Below are positions 10,801 to 23,700 of a DNA stretch of 64,000 nt, one piece after another (within the stretch, counting starts at the first letter, position 1; the number at the start of each line of letters is the position of its first letter). The notes under the pieces are model-generated. The model searched no databases. It was given only the letters and a program-made list of their open reading frames with translations, and had not been told where the DNA came from. The translations under genes were made by a program, and so were the position numbers. The stretch is taken from positions 6,028,001 through 6,092,000 of the forward strand of contig CATNEN010000024.1 in assembly GCA_950097015.1 (NCBI GenBank), in the 5' to 3' direction. This stretch comes from Macrostomum hystrix (Eukaryota > Platyhelminthes > Macrostomidae).

Positions 10801-13800
10801 AGGGTCTACAACTCCGAGACGCGAATAGTCAGGGCTCTGAAATTTTACAGCCGTGTTCACAGATAATGTTTCCTTCCAGATCTGAGTTTTCAGCTTCTTT
10901 TGACCACCAGATTCAGTGAGGTGACGAAAAGTACTTTTAAAATGGGAGATATCAGAGTGGGGGGGACTCGAGGGTATACAACTCCGAGACGCGAATAGTC
11001 AGGGCTCTGAAATTTTACAGCCGTGTTTACAGATAATGTTTCCTTCCAGATCTGAGTTTTCAGCTTCTTTTGACCACCAGATTCAGTGAGGTGACGAAAA
11101 GTACTTTTAAAATGGGAGATATCAGAGTGGGGGGGACTCGAGGGTCTACAACTCCGAGACGCGAATAGTCAGGGCTCTGAAATTTTACAGCCGTGTTTAC
11201 AGATAATGTTTCCTTCCAGATCTGAGTTTTCAGCTTCTTTTGACCACCAGATTCAGTGAGGTGACGAAAAGTACTTTTAAAATGGGAGATATCAGAGTGG
11301 GGGGGACTCGAGGGTCTACAACTCCGAGACGTGACTAGTCAGGGCTCTGAAATTTTACAGCCGTGTTCACAGATAATGTTTCCTTCCAGATCTGAGTTTT
11401 CAGCTTCTTTTGACCACCAGATTCAGTGAGGTGACGAAAAGTACTTTTAAAATGGGAGATATCAGAGTGGGGGGGACTCGAGGGTCTACAACTCCGAGAC
11501 GCGACTAGTCAGGGCTCTGAAATTTTACAGCCGTGTTCACAGATAATGTTTCCTTCCAGATCTGAGTTTTCAGCTTCTTTTGACCACCAGATTCAGTGAG
11601 GTGACGAAAAGTACTTTTAAAATGGGAGATATAAGAGTGGGGGGGACTCGAGGGTCTACAACTCCGAGACGCGACTAGTCAGGGCTCTGAAATTTTACAG
11701 CCGTGTTTACAGATAATGTTTCCTTCCAGATCTGAGTTTTCAGCTTCTTTTGACCACCAGATTCAGTGAGGTGACGAAAAGTACTTTTAAAATGGGAGAT
11801 ATCAGAGTGGGGGGGACTCGAGGGTCTACAACTCCGAGACGCGAATAGTCAGGGCTCTGAAATTTTACAGCCGTGTTTACAGATAATGTTTCCTTCCAGA
11901 TCTGAGTTTTCAGCTTCTTTTGACCACCAGATTCAGTGAGGTGACGAAAAGTACTTTTAAAATGGGAGATATCAGAGTGGGGGGGACTCGAGGGTCTACA
12001 ACTCCGAGACGCGAATAGTCAGGGCTCTGAAATTTTACAGCCGTGTTTACAGATAATGTTTCCTTCCAGATCTGAGTTTTCAGCTTCTTTTGACCACCAG
12101 ATTCAGTGAGGTGACGAAAAGTACTTTTAAAATTGGAGATATCAGAGTGGGGGGGACTCGAGGGTCTACAACTCCGAGACGCGAATAGTCAGGGCTCTGA
12201 AATTTTACAGCCGTGTTTACAGATAATGTTTCCTTCCAGATCTAAGTTTTTAGCCTCGTCTGACCACCAGATTCAGTGAGGTGACGAAAAGTACTTTTAA
12301 AATGGGAGATATCAGAGTGGGGGGGACTCGAGGGTCTACAACTCCGAGACGCGACTAGTCAGGGCTCTGAAATTTTACAGCCGTGTTCACAGATAATGTT
12401 TCCTTCCAGATCTGAGTTTTCAGCTTCTTTTGACCACCAGATTCAGTGAGGTGACGAAAAGTACTTTTAAAATGGGAGATATCAGAGTGGGGGGGACTCG
12501 AGGGTCTACAACTCCGAGACGCGACTAGTCAGGGCTCTGAAATTTTACAGCCGTGTTTACAGATAATGTTTCCTTCCAGATCTGAGTTTTTAGCCTCGTC
12601 TGACCACCAGATTCAGTGAGGTGACGAAAAGTACTTTTAAAATGGGAGATATCAGAGTGGGGGGACTCGAGGGTCTACAACTCCGAGACGCGAATAGTCA
12701 GGGCTCTGAAATTTTACAGCCGTGTTTACAGATAATGTTTCCTTCCAGATCTGAGTTTTCAGCTTCTTTTGACCACCAGATTCAGTGAGGTGACGAAAAG
12801 TACTTTTAAAATGGGAGATATCAGAGTGGGGGGGACTCGAGGGTCTACAACTCCGAGACGCGAATAGTCAGGGCTCTGAAATTTTACAGCCGTGTTTACA
12901 GATAATGTTTCCTTCCAGATCTGAGTTTTCAGCTTCTTTTGACCACCAGATTCAGTGAGGTGACGAAAAGTACTTTTAAAATGGGAGATATCAGAGTGGG
13001 GGGGACTCGAGGGTCTACAACTCCGAGACGCGACTAGTCAGGGCTCTGAAATTTTACAGCCGTGTTCACAGATAATGTTTCCTTCCAGATCTGAGTTTTC
13101 AGCTTCTTTTGACCACCAGATTCAGTGAGGTGACGAAAAGTACTTTTAAAATGGGAGATATCAGAGTGGGGGGGACTCGAGGGTCTACAACTCCGAGACG
13201 CGACTAGTCAGGGCTCTGAAATTTTACAGCCGTGTTTACAGATAATGTTTCCTTCCAGATCTGAGTTTTTAGCCTCGTCTGACCACCAGATTCAGTGAGG
13301 TGACGAAAAGTACTTTTAAAATGGGAGATATCAGAGTGGGGGGACTCGAGGGTCTACAACTCCGAGACGCGACTAGTCAGGGCTCTGAAATTTTACAGCC
13401 GTGTTCACAGATAATGTTTCCTTCCAGATCTGAGTTTTCAGCTTCTTTTGACCACCAGATTCAGTGAGGTGACGAAAAGTACTTTTAAAATGGGAGATAT
13501 CAGAGTGGGGGGGACTCGAGGGTCTACAACTCCGAGACGCGAATAGTCAGGGCTCTGAAATTTTACAGCCGTGTTTACAGATAATGTTTCCTTCCAGATC
13601 TGAGTTTTCAGCTTCTTTTGACCACCAGATTCAGTGAGGTGACGAAAAGTACTTTTAAAATGGGAGATATCAGAGTGGGGGGGACTCGAGGGTCTACAAC
13701 TCCGAGACGCGAATAGTCAGGGCTCTGAAATTTTACAGCCGTGTTTACAGATAATGTTTCCTTCCAGATCTAAGTTTTTAGCCTCGTCTGACCACCAGAT

Positions 13801-16800
13801 TCAGTGAGGTGACGAAAAGTACTTTTAAAATGGGAGATATCAGAGTGGGGGGGACTCGAGGGTCTACAACTCCGAGACGCGACTAGTCAGGGCTCTGAAA
13901 TTTTACAGCCGTGTTCACAGATAATGTTTCCTTCCAGATCTGAGTTTTCAGCTTCTTTTGACCACCAGATTCAGTGAGGTGACGAAAAGTACTTTTAAAA
14001 TGGGAGATATCAGAGTGGGGGGGACTCGAGGGTCTACAACTCCGAGACGCGAATAGTCAGGGCTCTGAAATTTTACAGCCGTGTTTACAGATAATGTTTC
14101 CTTCCAGATCTGAGTTTTTAGCCTCGTCTGACCACCAGATTCAGTGAGGTGACGAAAAGTACTTTTAAAATGGGAGATATCAGAGTGGGGGGGACTCGAG
14201 GGTCTACAACTCCGAGACGTGACTAGTCAGGGCTCTGAAATTTTACAGCCGTGTTCACAGATAATGTTTCCTTCCAGATCTGAGTTTTCAGCTTCTTTTG
14301 ACCACCAGATTCAGTGAGGTGACGAAAAGTACTTTTAAAATGGGAGATATCAGAGTGGGGGGGACTCGAGGGTCTACAACTCCGAGACGCGACTAGTCAG
14401 GGCTCTGAAATTTTACAGCCGTGTTCACAGATAATGTTTCCTTCCAGATCTGAGTTTTCAGCTTCTTTTGACCACCAGATTCAGTGAGGTGACGAAAAGT
14501 ACTTTTAAAATGGGAGATATCAGAGTGGGGGGGACTCGAGGGTCTACAACTCCGAGACGCGAATAGTCAGGGCTCTGAAATTTTACAGCCGTGTTTACAG
14601 ATAATGTTTCCTTCCAGATCTGAGTTTTCAGCTTCTTTTGACCACCAGATTCAGTGAGGTGACGAAAAGTACTTTTAAAATGGGAGATATCAGAGTGGGG
14701 GGGACTCGAGGGTCTACAACTCCGAGACGCGAATAGTCAGGGCTCTGAAATTTTACAGCCGTGTTTACAGATAATGTTTCCTTCCAGATCTGAGTTTTCA
14801 GCTTCTTTTGACCACCAGATTCAGTGAGGTGACGAAAAGTACTTTTAAAATGGGAGATATCAGAGTGGGGGGGACTCGAGGGTCTACAACTCCGAGACGC
14901 GAATAGTCAGGGCTCTGAAATTTTACAGCCGTGTTTACAGATAATGTTTCCTTCCAGATCTGAGTTTTTAGCCTCGTCTGACCACCAGATTCAGTGAGGT
15001 GACGAAAAGTACTTTTAAAATGGGAGATATCAGAGTGGGGGGGACTCGAGGGTCTACAACTCCGAGACGCGAATAGTCAGGGCTCTGAAATTTTACAGCC
15101 GTGTTTACAGATAATGTTTCCTTCCAGATCTGAGTTTTCAGCCTCGTCTGACCACCAGATTCAGTGAGGTGACGAAAAGTACTTTTAAAATGGGAGATAT
15201 CAGAGTGGGGGGGACTCGAGGGTCTACAACTCCGAGACGCGACTAGTCAGGGCTCTGAAATTTTACAGCCGTGTTCACAGATAATGTTTCCTTCCAGATC
15301 TGAGTTTTCAGCTTCTTTTGACCACCAGATTCAGTGAGGTGACGAAAAGTACTTTTAAAATGGGAGATATCAGAGTGGGGGGGACTCGAGGGTCTACAAC
15401 TCCGAGACGCGAATAGTCAGGGCTCTGAAATTTTACAGCCGTGTTCACAGATAATGTTTCCTTCCAGATCTGAGTTTTCAGCTTCTTTTGACCACCAGAT
15501 TCAGTGAGGTGACGAAAAGTACTTTTAAAATGGGAGATATCAGAGTGGGGGGGACTCGAGGGTATACAACTCCGAGACGCGAATAGTCAGGGCTCTGAAA
15601 TTTTACAGCCGTGTTTACAGATAATGTTTCCTTCCAGATCTGAGTTTTCAGCTTCTTTTGACCACCAGATTCAGTGAGGTGACGAAAAGTACTTTTAAAA
15701 TGGGAGATATCAGAGTGGGGGGGACTCGAGGGTCTACAACTCCGAGACGCGAATAGTCAGGGCTCTGAAATTTTACAGCCGTGTTTACAGATAATGTTTC
15801 CTTCCAGATCTGAGTTTTCAGCTTCTTTTGACCACCAGATTCAGTGAGGTGACGAAAAGTACTTTTAAAATGGGAGATATCAGAGTGGGGGGGACTCGAG
15901 GGTCTACAACTCCGAGACGCGAATAGTCAGGGCTCTGAAATTTTACAGCCGTGTTTACAGATAATGTTTCCTTCCAGATCTGAGTTTTCAGCTTCTTTTG
16001 ACCACCAGATTCAGTGAGGTGACGAAAAGTACTTTTAAAATGGGAGATATCAGAGTGGGGGGGACTCGAGGGTCTACAACTCCGAGACGCGAATAGTCAG
16101 GGCTCTGAAATTTTACAGCCGTGTTTACAGATAATGTTTCCTTCCAGATCTGAGTTTTCAGCTTCTTTTGACCACCAGATTCAGTGAGGTGACGAAAAGT
16201 ACTTTTAAAATGGGAGATATCAGAGTGGGGGGGACTCGAGGGTCTACAACTCCGAGACGCGACTAGTCAGGGCTCTGAAATTTTACAGCCGTGTTTACAG
16301 ATAATGTTTCCTTCCAGATCTGAGTTTTTAGCCTCGTCTGACCACCAGATTCAGTGAGGTGACGAAAAGTACTTTTAAAATGGGAGATATCAGAGTGGGG
16401 GGACTCGAGGGTCTACAACTCCGAGACGCGAATAGTCAGGGCTCTGAAATTTTACAGCCGTGTTTACAGATAATGTTTCCTTCCAGATCTGAGTTTTCAG
16501 CTTCTTTTGACCACCAGATTCAGTGAGGTGACGAAAAGTACTTTTAAAATGGGAGATATCAGAGTGGGGGGGACTCGAGGGTCTACAACTCCGAGACGCG
16601 AATAGTCAGGGCTCTGAAATTTTACAGCCGTGTTTACAGATAATGTTTCCTTCCAGATCTGAGTTTTCAGCTTCTTTTGACCACCAGATTCAGTGAGGTG
16701 ACGAAAAGTACTTTTAAAATGGGAGATATCAGAGTGGGGGGGACTCGAGGGTCTACAACTCCGAGACGCGACTAGTCAGGGCTCTGAAATTTTACAGCCG

Positions 16801-17740
16801 TGTTCACAGATAATGTTTCCTTCCAGATCTGAGTTTTCAGCTTCTTTTGACCACCAGATTCAGTGAGGTGACGAAAAGTACTTTTAAAATGGGAGATATC
16901 AGAGTGGGGGGGACTCGAGGGTCTACAACTCCGAGACGCGACTAGTCAGGGCTCTGAAATTTTACAGCCGTGTTTACAGATAATGTTTCCTTCCAGATCT
17001 GAGTTTTTAGCCTCGTCTGACCACCAGATTCAGTGAGGTGACGAAAAGTACTTTTAAAATGGGAGATATCAGAGTGGGGGGGACTCGAGGGTCTACAACT
17101 CCGAGACGCGACTAGTCAGGGCTCTGAAATTTTACAGCCGTGTTCACAGATAATGTTTCCTTCCAGATCTGAGTTTTCAGCTTCTTTTGACCACCAGATT
17201 CAGTGAGGTGACGAAAAGTACTTTTAAAATGGGAGATATCAGAGTGGGGGGGACTCGAGGGTCTACAACTCCGAGACGCGAATAGTCAGGGCTCTGAAAT
17301 TTTACAGCCGTGTTTACAGATAATGTTTCCTTCCAGATCTGAGTTTTCAGCTTCTTTTGACCACCAGATTCAGTGAGGTGACGAAAAGTACTTTTAAAAT
17401 GGGAGATATCAGAGTGGGGGGGACTCGAGGGTCTACAACTCCGAGACGCGAATAGTCAGGGCTCTGAAATTTTACAGCCGTGTTTACAGATAATGTTTCC
17501 TTCCAGATCTAAGTTTTTAGCCTCGTCTGACCACCAGATTCAGTGAGGTGACGAAAAGTACTTTTAAAATGGGAGATATCAGAGTGGGGGGGACTCGAGG
17601 GTCTACAACTCCGAGACGCGACTAGTCAGGGCTCTGAAATTTTACAGCCGTGTTCACAGATAATGTTTCCTTCCAGATCTGAGTTTTCAGCTTCTTTTGA
17701 CCACCAGATTCAGTGAGGTGACGAAAAGTACTTTTAAAAT
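7887..17740. repeat. Higher-order satellite unit, copy 1 (about 58 monomers)
   Basis: The rare monomer variants in this stretch recur in the same order about 9,855 bp downstream: aaattgg (7887 and 17740; 12133 and 21988), ataaga (11631 and 21486), ggtata (10973 and 20828; 15561 and 25416), tctaag (10371 and 20226; 13769 and 23624), gacgtg (9629, 11331 and 14219 with 19484, 21186 and 24074), and a ttttcagcctcg hybrid (15131 and 24986). Even G-run length variants are shared, such as six G near 16396 and 26251. Confidence 0.9.
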
Positions 17741-20700
17741 TGGAGATATCAGAGTGGGGGGGACTCGAGGGTCTACAACTCCGAGACGCGAATAGTCAGG
17801 GCTCTGAAATTTTACAGCCGTGTTTACAGATAATGTTTCCTTCCAGATCTAAGTTTTTAGCCTCGTCTGACCACCAGATTCAGTGAGGTGACGAAAAGTA
17901 CTTTTAAAATGGGAGATATCAGAGTGGGGGGGACTCGAGGGTCTACAACTCCGAGACGCGACTAGTCAGGGCTCTGAAATTTTACAGCCGTGTTCACAGA
18001 TAATGTTTCCTTCCAGATCTGAGTTTTCAGCTTCTTTTGACCACCAGATTCAGTGAGGTGACGAAAAGTACTTTTAAAATGGGAGATATCAGAGTGGGGG
18101 GGACTCGAGGGTCTACAACTCCGAGACGCGACTAGTCAGGGCTCTGAAATTTTACAGCCGTGTTTACAGATAATGTTTCCTTCCAGATCTGAGTTTTTAG
18201 CCTCGTCTGACCACCAGATTCAGTGAGGTGACGAAAAGTACTTTTAAAATGGGAGATATCAGAGTGGGGGGGACTCGAGGGTCTACAACTCCGAGACGCG
18301 ACTAGTCAGGGCTCTGAAATTTTACAGCCGTGTTTACAGATAATGTTTCCTTCCAGATCTGAGTTTTTAGCCTCGTCTGACCACCAGATTCAGTGAGGTG
18401 ACGAAAAGTACTTTTAAAATGGGAGATATCAGAGTGGGGGGGACTCGAGGGTCTACAACTCCGAGACGCGAATAGTCAGGGCTCTGAAATTTTACAGCCG
18501 TGTTTACAGATAATGTTTCCTTCCAGATCTGAGTTTTCAGCTTCTTTTGACCACCAGATTCAGTGAGGTGACGAAAAGTACTTTTAAAATGGGAGATATC
18601 AGAGTGGGGGGGACTCGAGGGTCTACAACTCCGAGACGCGAATAGTCAGGGCTCTGAAATTTTACAGCCGTGTTTACAGATAATGTTTCCTTCCAGATCT
18701 GAGTTTTCAGCTTCTTTTGACCACCAGATTCAGTGAGGTGACGAAAAGTACTTTTAAAATGGGAGATATCAGAGTGGGGGGGACTCGAGGGTCTACAACT
18801 CCGAGACGCGACTAGTCAGGGCTCTGAAATTTTACAGCCGTGTTCACAGATAATGTTTCCTTCCAGATCTGAGTTTTCAGCTTCTTTTGACCACCAGATT
18901 CAGTGAGGTGACGAAAAGTACTTTTAAAATGGGAGATATCAGAGTGGGGGGGACTCGAGGGTCTACAACTCCGAGACGCGACTAGTCAGGGCTCTGAAAT
19001 TTTACAGCCGTGTTTACAGATAATGTTTCCTTCCAGATCTGAGTTTTTAGCCTCGTCTGACCACCAGATTCAGTGAGGTGACGAAAAGTACTTTTAAAAT
19101 GGGAGATATCAGAGTGGGGGGACTCGAGGGTCTACAACTCCGAGACGCGACTAGTCAGGGCTCTGAAATTTTACAGCCGTGTTCACAGATAATGTTTCCT
19201 TCCAGATCTGAGTTTTCAGCTTCTTTTGACCACCAGATTCAGTGAGGTGACGAAAAGTACTTTTAAAATGGGAGATATCAGAGTGGGGGGGACTCGAGGG
19301 TCTACAACTCCGAGACGCGAATAGTCAGGGCTCTGAAATTTTACAGCCGTGTTTACAGATAATGTTTCCTTCCAGATCTGAGTTTTTAGCCTCGTCTGAC
19401 CACCAGATTCAGTGAGGTGACGAAAAGTACTTTTAAAATGGGAGATATCAGAGTGGGGGGACTCGAGGGTCTACAACTCCGAGACGTGACTAGTCAGGGC
19501 TCTGAAATTTTACAGCCGTGTTCACAGATAATGTTTCCTTCCAGATCTGAGTTTTCAGCTTCTTTTGACCACCAGATTCAGTGAGGTGACGAAAAGTACT
19601 TTTAAAATGGGAGATATCAGAGTGGGGGGGACTCGAGGGTCTACAACTCCGAGACGCGAATAGTCAGGGCTCTGAAATTTTACAGCCGTGTTTACAGATA
19701 ATGTTTCCTTCCAGATCTGAGTTTTCAGCTTCTTTTGACCACCAGATTCAGTGAGGTGACGAAAAGTACTTTTAAAATGGGAGATATCAGAGTGGGGGGG
19801 ACTCGAGGGTCTACAACTCCGAGACGCGAATAGTCAGGGCTCTGAAATTTTACAGCCGTGTTTACAGATAATGTTTCCTTCCAGATCTGAGTTTTCAGCT
19901 TCTTTTGACCACCAGATTCAGTGAGGTGACGAAAAGTACTTTTAAAATGGGAGATATCAGAGTGGGGGGGACTCGAGGGTCTACAACTCCGAGACGCGAA
20001 TAGTCAGGGCTCTGAAATTTTACAGCCGTGTTTACAGATAATGTTTCCTTCCAGATCTGAGTTTTCAGCTTCTTTTGACCACCAGATTCAGTGAGGTGAC
20101 GAAAAGTACTTTTAAAATGGGAGATATCAGAGTGGGGGGGACTCGAGGGTCTACAACTCCGAGACGCGAATAGTCAGGGCTCTGAAATTTTACAGCCGTG
20201 TTTACAGATAATGTTTCCTTCCAGATCTAAGTTTTTAGCCTCGTCTGACCACCAGATTCAGTGAGGTGACGAAAAGTACTTTTAAAATGGGAGATATCAG
20301 AGTGGGGGGGACTCGAGGGTCTACAACTCCGAGACGCGAATAGTCAGGGCTCTGAAATTTTACAGCCGTGTTTACAGATAATGTTTCCTTCCAGATCTGA
20401 GTTTTTAGCCTCGTCTGACCACCAGATTCAGTGAGGTGACGAAAAGTACTTTTAAAATGGGAGATATCAGAGTGGGGGGGACTCGAGGGTCTACAACTCC
20501 GAGACGCGACTAGTCAGGGCTCTGAAATTTTACAGCCGTGTTCACAGATAATGTTTCCTTCCAGATCTGAGTTTTCAGCTTCTTTTGACCACCAGATTCA
20601 GTGAGGTGACGAAAAGTACTTTTAAAATGGGAGATATCAGAGTGGGGGGGACTCGAGGGTCTACAACTCCGAGACGCGAATAGTCAGGGCTCTGAAATTT

Positions 20701-23700
20701 TACAGCCGTGTTCACAGATAATGTTTCCTTCCAGATCTGAGTTTTCAGCTTCTTTTGACCACCAGATTCAGTGAGGTGACGAAAAGTACTTTTAAAATGG
20801 GAGATATCAGAGTGGGGGGGACTCGAGGGTATACAACTCCGAGACGCGAATAGTCAGGGCTCTGAAATTTTACAGCCGTGTTTACAGATAATGTTTCCTT
20901 CCAGATCTGAGTTTTCAGCTTCTTTTGACCACCAGATTCAGTGAGGTGACGAAAAGTACTTTTAAAATGGGAGATATCAGAGTGGGGGGGACTCGAGGGT
21001 CTACAACTCCGAGACGCGAATAGTCAGGGCTCTGAAATTTTACAGCCGTGTTTACAGATAATGTTTCCTTCCAGATCTGAGTTTTCAGCTTCTTTTGACC
21101 ACCAGATTCAGTGAGGTGACGAAAAGTACTTTTAAAATGGGAGATATCAGAGTGGGGGGGACTCGAGGGTCTACAACTCCGAGACGTGACTAGTCAGGGC
21201 TCTGAAATTTTACAGCCGTGTTCACAGATAATGTTTCCTTCCAGATCTGAGTTTTCAGCTTCTTTTGACCACCAGATTCAGTGAGGTGACGAAAAGTACT
21301 TTTAAAATGGGAGATATCAGAGTGGGGGGGACTCGAGGGTCTACAACTCCGAGACGCGACTAGTCAGGGCTCTGAAATTTTACAGCCGTGTTCACAGATA
21401 ATGTTTCCTTCCAGATCTGAGTTTTCAGCTTCTTTTGACCACCAGATTCAGTGAGGTGACGAAAAGTACTTTTAAAATGGGAGATATAAGAGTGGGGGGG
21501 ACTCGAGGGTCTACAACTCCGAGACGCGACTAGTCAGGGCTCTGAAATTTTACAGCCGTGTTTACAGATAATGTTTCCTTCCAGATCTGAGTTTTCAGCT
21601 TCTTTTGACCACCAGATTCAGTGAGGTGACGAAAAGTACTTTTAAAATGGGAGATATCAGAGTGGGGGGGACTCGAGGGTCTACAACTCCGAGACGCGAA
21701 TAGTCAGGGCTCTGAAATTTTACAGCCGTGTTTACAGATAATGTTTCCTTCCAGATCTGAGTTTTCAGCTTCTTTTGACCACCAGATTCAGTGAGGTGAC
21801 GAAAAGTACTTTTAAAATGGGAGATATCAGAGTGGGGGGGACTCGAGGGTCTACAACTCCGAGACGCGAATAGTCAGGGCTCTGAAATTTTACAGCCGTG
21901 TTTACAGATAATGTTTCCTTCCAGATCTGAGTTTTCAGCTTCTTTTGACCACCAGATTCAGTGAGGTGACGAAAAGTACTTTTAAAATTGGAGATATCAG
22001 AGTGGGGGGGACTCGAGGGTCTACAACTCCGAGACGCGAATAGTCAGGGCTCTGAAATTTTACAGCCGTGTTTACAGATAATGTTTCCTTCCAGATCTAA
22101 GTTTTTAGCCTCGTCTGACCACCAGATTCAGTGAGGTGACGAAAAGTACTTTTAAAATGGGAGATATCAGAGTGGGGGGGACTCGAGGGTCTACAACTCC
22201 GAGACGCGACTAGTCAGGGCTCTGAAATTTTACAGCCGTGTTCACAGATAATGTTTCCTTCCAGATCTGAGTTTTCAGCTTCTTTTGACCACCAGATTCA
22301 GTGAGGTGACGAAAAGTACTTTTAAAATGGGAGATATCAGAGTGGGGGGGACTCGAGGGTCTACAACTCCGAGACGCGACTAGTCAGGGCTCTGAAATTT
22401 TACAGCCGTGTTTACAGATAATGTTTCCTTCCAGATCTGAGTTTTTAGCCTCGTCTGACCACCAGATTCAGTGAGGTGACGAAAAGTACTTTTAAAATGG
22501 GAGATATCAGAGTGGGGGGACTCGAGGGTCTACAACTCCGAGACGCGAATAGTCAGGGCTCTGAAATTTTACAGCCGTGTTTACAGATAATGTTTCCTTC
22601 CAGATCTGAGTTTTCAGCTTCTTTTGACCACCAGATTCAGTGAGGTGACGAAAAGTACTTTTAAAATGGGAGATATCAGAGTGGGGGGGACTCGAGGGTC
22701 TACAACTCCGAGACGCGAATAGTCAGGGCTCTGAAATTTTACAGCCGTGTTTACAGATAATGTTTCCTTCCAGATCTGAGTTTTCAGCTTCTTTTGACCA
22801 CCAGATTCAGTGAGGTGACGAAAAGTACTTTTAAAATGGGAGATATCAGAGTGGGGGGGACTCGAGGGTCTACAACTCCGAGACGCGACTAGTCAGGGCT
22901 CTGAAATTTTACAGCCGTGTTCACAGATAATGTTTCCTTCCAGATCTGAGTTTTCAGCTTCTTTTGACCACCAGATTCAGTGAGGTGACGAAAAGTACTT
23001 TTAAAATGGGAGATATCAGAGTGGGGGGGACTCGAGGGTCTACAACTCCGAGACGCGACTAGTCAGGGCTCTGAAATTTTACAGCCGTGTTTACAGATAA
23101 TGTTTCCTTCCAGATCTGAGTTTTTAGCCTCGTCTGACCACCAGATTCAGTGAGGTGACGAAAAGTACTTTTAAAATGGGAGATATCAGAGTGGGGGGAC
23201 TCGAGGGTCTACAACTCCGAGACGCGACTAGTCAGGGCTCTGAAATTTTACAGCCGTGTTCACAGATAATGTTTCCTTCCAGATCTGAGTTTTCAGCTTC
23301 TTTTGACCACCAGATTCAGTGAGGTGACGAAAAGTACTTTTAAAATGGGAGATATCAGAGTGGGGGGGACTCGAGGGTCTACAACTCCGAGACGCGAATA
23401 GTCAGGGCTCTGAAATTTTACAGCCGTGTTTACAGATAATGTTTCCTTCCAGATCTGAGTTTTCAGCTTCTTTTGACCACCAGATTCAGTGAGGTGACGA
23501 AAAGTACTTTTAAAATGGGAGATATCAGAGTGGGGGGGACTCGAGGGTCTACAACTCCGAGACGCGAATAGTCAGGGCTCTGAAATTTTACAGCCGTGTT
23601 TACAGATAATGTTTCCTTCCAGATCTAAGTTTTTAGCCTCGTCTGACCACCAGATTCAGTGAGGTGACGAAAAGTACTTTTAAAATGGGAGATATCAGAG